The translations under genes and the position numbers were made by a program. Source: Bacillota bacterium (GTDB lineage Bacteria; Bacillota; Clostridia; Oscillospirales; Oscillospiraceae). From it: a DNA stretch of 50,458 nucleotides. The stretch spans positions 1-50,458 of the forward strand of contig JAETOJ010000019.1 in the NCBI GenBank assembly GCA_021768085.1, written 5' to 3'. A model generated the notes under the pieces. The model had not been told where the DNA came from, did not search any database, and saw only the letters and a program-made list of their open reading frames with translations. This document shows positions 47,444-50,458 of this stretch, in pieces; within the stretch, counting starts at the first letter, position 1, and every line of letters starts with the position of its first letter.

Positions 47444-48590
47444 AATTTCGGCGGTGAAGAACCTGCCAGACGTTAGTTTCATTGACGGGAAAACGGTGGA
47501 GGACATACGCGGGGAAATGGTGGCGGACTATGAGGCGTATATGTCCCAGGCCACTGGCCGCCCGCTGACCCTGGACCGCGCCAGCCCCCACCGTATGGAG
47601 TTATACGCGGCGGCGGCGCAAATCTACCACGCCCTGCAGTACATTGACCGAGCGGGCAAGCAAAACCTTTTGAAATACAGCTATTCCGATTTTCTGGACC
47701 ACCTGGCGGCCTTTAAGGGCCTGACCCGTGAACCGGCGGCGACAGCCACCACCACCCTGCGCTTTACTCTTTCAGCAAAGCGGGAGGCGGCCACGGGGAT
47801 CCCGGTGGGCACCAGGGCGGCGGTGCCGGACTGGTCCGTGTACTTTGAAACCACCGCATACATGGAGATCCCGGCGGGCGCCATGACGGTGGACGTGCCC
47901 GCGTCCTGTACCGTGACCGGGACCGTGGGCAACAATCTGGCCGTGGGGGAACTGTCCAAACTGGTGGATCCTATCCCCTACATGGCCAGCGTGTCCAATG
48001 TCACCGTGACCGCCGGCGGCGCGGAGGTGGAGAGCGACTACCACCTGGCGGAGCGGGTTTACCTGTTCCCCGGATCCTATTCCACCGCAGGGCCGGAGGC
48101 AAATTACAAATACCACGCCAAAAAGTTCAACGTCAACGTGGGCGACGTGGTGGTGGTGAGCGACCAGGCGGCGGGCACCGTGGATCTTTATTTCCTTATG
48201 ACGGACGGGAGCAAACCCCCGGAGCAAATGATCACCGACCTGGAGAACTACCTGCGGGACAACAACATAAGGCCCATGACGGACCTGGTGCGGGTGGCCG
48301 CGCCGGCGGAGGTGGAATACTCCATCGACCTGACCTATTACATCAACCGCAGCGACAGCAACCGGGCCGTGGATATTCAAGGGGCAGTGGCCGCAGCCGT
48401 GGCCCAATATACCGCATGGCAGCGGGCCATAGGGCGGGACATTAACCCGGACAAACTGCGGGAGTTAGTCATGGCGGCGGGAGCCAAGCGGGTGACAATG
48501 ACCGCCCCGGCCTATCAGACGGTGGGCGCCAAGTCCGTGGCGGTCCTGACCGGCCAGACCGTCCAATATGGAGGGCTGGAGGATGATTAA
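47436..48590 (+). CDS. Baseplate protein J (gp47-like)
   Basis: A 384-residue protein from GTG 47436. SFIDGKTVEDIRGEMVADYE, IPVGTRAAVPDWSVYFETT, TGTVGNNLAVGELSKLVDPI and the ending YQTVGAKSVAVLTG are typical of baseplate J. It forms the wedge arms with W and I. Confidence 0.94.
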   Translation: MPEISAVKNLPDVSFIDGKTVEDIRGEMVADYEAYMSQATGRPLTLDRASPHRMELYAAAAQIYHALQYIDRAGKQNLLKYSYSDFLDHLAAFKGLTREPAATATTTLRFTLSAKREAATGIPVGTRAAVPDWSVYFETTAYMEIPAGAMTVDVPASCTVTGTVGNNLAVGELSKLVDPIPYMASVSNVTVTAGGAEVESDYHLAERVYLFPGSYSTAGPEANYKYHAKKFNVNVGDVVVVSDQAAGTVDLYFLMTDGSKPPEQMITDLENYLRDNNIRPMTDLVRVAAPAEVEYSIDLTYYINRSDSNRAVDIQGAVAAAVAQYTAWQRAIGRDINPDKLRELVMAAGAKRVTMTAPAYQTVGAKSVAVLTGQTVQYGGLEDD

Positions 48591-49311
48591 CCTACGGGGC
48601 AGCCGTTTCACGGATATTATGCCGGAGAACCTGGCCAGCCAACTGGAAACCCAGGCTTTTGCCTATGCCCTGGGCCGCCAGGTTGAAAAGCTGTGCGACT
48701 ACGCGGACGGGGTGCATATTTACGCCGCCGTGGCCTCCATGCCGGAGAATATCCTGGACGTGCTGGCGGTGGAACTGCGGACCCCGGCCTATAACCAAAG
48801 TTTCCCCATTGAGGTCAAGCGGGCGCTGATCGAGGGGACGCTGACCTTTTACGCCCGCATGGGAACCCCGGCGGCCTGCAATCAGATCATAGAAACCATT
48901 TTCGGCGCGGGGTACATAGAAGAATGGTTTGACTATAAGGGAAACCCACACCATTTCCGGGCGTATGTGGGCAACGGCGGCCAGGTGGACCCGGCGGACC
49001 TGGCGGAGTTTCGGCGGGTGCTGGCCAACGTGAAACGCCTGTCCAGCTGGCTGGATGAAGTGATCACCATTTCCACCTTTGAGGAGGAGATCCTGACATT
49101 TGCCGGCTACCTGGATCCGGGGTATTCCGTGACCACGCTGCCGGAGGCCCCCATGGACTACGACCACAACGCCGTGGCCGTCCTGATCGGCGCGGTGGGG
49201 TCCATCAACACCACCACGCTGCCGGAGGGCGTCGTGGACATGGACGTGGACGCCATGACCTGCGGCGCGTTTAGTACATTTACCGCCACCACATTGCCGG
49301 CGGCGGAGTAA
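48583..49311 (+). CDS. Tail protein I (baseplate)
   Basis: A 242-residue protein; ATG 48583 overlaps the J stop by 8 bases and follows GGAGGGCTGGAGG. The core SMPENILDVLAVELRTPAYN and YARMGTPAACNQIIETIFGA fits P2 gpI. The last ~60 residues carry two TTLPE-type repeats not usual in P2 gpI and may contact the fibre. Confidence 0.9.
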   Translation: MINLRGSRFTDIMPENLASQLETQAFAYALGRQVEKLCDYADGVHIYAAVASMPENILDVLAVELRTPAYNQSFPIEVKRALIEGTLTFYARMGTPAACNQIIETIFGAGYIEEWFDYKGNPHHFRAYVGNGGQVDPADLAEFRRVLANVKRLSSWLDEVITISTFEEEILTFAGYLDPGYSVTTLPEAPMDYDHNAVAVLIGAVGSINTTTLPEGVVDMDVDAMTCGAFSTFTATTLPAAE

Positions 49312-49321
49312 GGAGGAAAAA

Positions 49322-50458
49322 ATGTTTTACGGTTTTGTGATCACCGAGGCCGGAAACCAAATACTGGCCAAAATGGTGGCGGGTGACACACTGGAACTGT
49401 CCGGCGTGTTCATGGACCTGGGGACGGTGGAGGACAAGGAAACCGCCCGCCAGCTGACCGCGCCACTGGAGCCGGGGCCGGCGGGAACCAGCACGGTCCC
49501 CACCGTCAAGGGCAACCAGGTGGGCATGATCGTCCAGTTCCGCAGCGACCTGGACGGCGGGCTGAAAGAGGACAAATGGATCGGCGGTTTCGGCGTCTAC
49601 GCAAAGGACCCGGACACCGGGGACCCGGTTATGATCTACTACGCCAGCCTGGGCAACCAGAAACAGCCCATAGCCGCCTATGTGGAGGGAACCGCGCCGG
49701 ACGTGCGGAATTTCCCCATTTCCATCCGGGTCACGTCCGGGGTGGACGCCACCCTGACCTATCCGGCGGGCGCGTGGATGACTGCGGAGGACGTGCTGGA
49801 ATACTTCAATGATACCATCAAGCCCCAGCTGGAGGCGTCCCTGGCGGGGCTGATCGCGGCCCACAACGAAAGCGAAACCGCACACCAGGACATTCGGGAG
49901 GCGCTGGAGGAGGCCCTGGAGATCGCAGCCGCCGCGCTGGCCGCCGCCCAGGCAGCGGACGGGAAAGCAACCACCGCCCTGGCAAACGCCGCCGCCGCGC
50001 TGGCAGCGGCACAGCAGGCACAGACGGCGGCGGAGGCGGCCCAGGAGGCCGCAGAAACGGCGCAGAAAGCCGTTACCGACCTGACCAGCACCATTGACGC
50101 GGTGCCCAGTCAAAGCGGCGTATTGACCTATACAGGGGCGGAACAGGCCCCCGTCTGGAACAACTACAACACCACCGCCCTGACCATCGGCGGGGCCACC
50201 ACCGGCACCAACGCCGGGGAGTACACCGCCACCTTTACGCCAAAGGAGGGCTACCACTGGAGCGGCGGCGGAACAGAGGCCAAGAGCGTGACCTGGACCA
50301 TCGGGCGGGCTGTGATCGTGGGGACCCCCGCGCAGAGCGGGAGCCTGACCTATACCGGATCGGCACAGTCCCCCGTCTGGAGCGGGTACGACGCCGCCAA
50401 GCTGACCCTGGGCGGCACCACAAGCGGCACCAACGCGGGCAGCTATAACGCCACCTTT
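49322..50458 (+). CDS. Tail fibre protein, N-terminal part
   Basis: The frame starts at ATG 49322 (AAGGAGG upstream) and is open for 379 codons to the window edge. Residues 1-~155 resemble the fibre domain that attaches to the baseplate (MFYGFVITEAGNQILAKMVA, KWIGGFGVYAKDPDTGDP). Residues ~165-240 are an Ala-rich trimeric coiled coil. From ~250 onward a repeated Ig-like module begins (LTYTGAEQAPVWNNYN, then GTNAGEYTATF; again LTYTGSAQSPVWSGYD, GTNAGSYNATF) about 78 residues apart. It should bind the host surface. Confidence 0.9.
   Translation, partial: MFYGFVITEAGNQILAKMVAGDTLELSGVFMDLGTVEDKETARQLTAPLEPGPAGTSTVPTVKGNQVGMIVQFRSDLDGGLKEDKWIGGFGVYAKDPDTGDPVMIYYASLGNQKQPIAAYVEGTAPDVRNFPISIRVTSGVDATLTYPAGAWMTAEDVLEYFNDTIKPQLEASLAGLIAAHNESETAHQDIREALEEALEIAAAALAAAQAADGKATTALANAAAALAAAQQAQTAAEAAQEAAETAQKAVTDLTSTIDAVPSQSGVLTYTGAEQAPVWNNYNTTALTIGGATTGTNAGEYTATFTPKEGYHWSGGGTEAKSVTWTIGRAVIVGTPAQSGSLTYTGSAQSPVWSGYDAAKLTLGGTTSGTNAGSYNATF

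Noticed and set aside
1..50458. CRISPR array, rRNA or riboswitch
   Set aside because: No regularly spaced repeats, rRNA segments or recognisable riboswitch cores were seen on either strand.
14205..50458. Mu-like transposable phage
   Set aside because: Some head proteins resemble Mu types, but there is no MuA/MuB transposase and the terminase is GpA-type, so a cos-packaging temperate phage is more likely.

Overview
The window is a GC-rich Gram-positive chromosome segment, most likely from a gut Clostridia of the Oscillospiraceae (Flavonifractor / Lawsonibacter / Intestinimonas-like). This is inferred from AGGAGG-type ribosome sites, consensus sigma-A promoters, GTG/TTG starts, a split 2-hydroxyacyl-CoA dehydratase activase system and short CTGTAGGG-ended intergenic repeats. 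No 16S or other taxonomic marker is present, so genus is not fixed.

Bases 1-2,700 look like the end of an older integrated element. They hold the 5' part of a Y-family polymerase, a divergent SRAP abasic-site protein, an AraC/GyrI-like regulator and a DUF5348 gene. The AraC gene sits between two ~195-bp direct repeats (992-1186 and 2311-2506, about 90 % identical) that duplicate the SRAP/DUF5348 tail-to-tail junction. Bases 2,865-14,034 are host core genes, all on the minus strand: lysS-greA behind a perfect TTGACA-17-TATAAT promoter, a small hypothetical protein, a GNAT, an operon with a dehydratase activase plus its partner (a GNAT gene lies between them) and a DIP1984-family gene, asnB, and a 39-residue membrane peptide.

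From about 14.1 kb to the right edge everything except one gene is on the plus strand and belongs to a contractile-tailed (myovirus-type) prophage, cut off at the right inside a tail-fibre gene. Bases 14.2-28.75 kb are the early / DNA-metabolism region: an IS30-like HTH protein, many small Cys-rich proteins, four DNA methyltransferases of different types (MT-A70, SPPY type, DPPY type, C5), an HD phosphohydrolase, a membrane-anchored lytic transglycosylase, DUF4406, a radical-SAM gene broken by one in-frame TGA, an HUH Rep-like protein, a Gp37/Gp68 (DUF5131) protein, a DUF1064 nuclease-like protein and a sigma-region-4-like late regulator. Directly after that regulator lies a probable late promoter (two TCGGACGTT repeats exactly 10 bp apart, then TATATT) and about 430 bp of non-coding structured DNA, the best candidate for cos and a late leader.

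The late region then runs in order: Nu1-like and GpA-like terminase, gpW-like protein, lambda-type portal, prohead protease, capsid, DUF2190, head-tail proteins, tail completion proteins, sheath, tube, E/E' chaperone with a predicted -1 frameshift, tape measure, X, D, V, PAAR, U, W/gp25, J, I and fibre. This is a lambda-type head joined to a P2-type contractile tail. One reversed gene at 37.6-38.3 kb, with its own consensus promoter and terminator, encodes a membrane-anchored SWIM zinc-finger protein and looks like a moron. No integrase, repressor, holin or endolysin cassette is inside the window; they would be expected to the right.

The most interesting items are the SWIM moron, the methyltransferase island (with an 11-G tract and a seven-fold repeat inside the C5 enzyme), the TGA-interrupted radical-SAM gene, the late promoter and leader, and the E/E' frameshift site.
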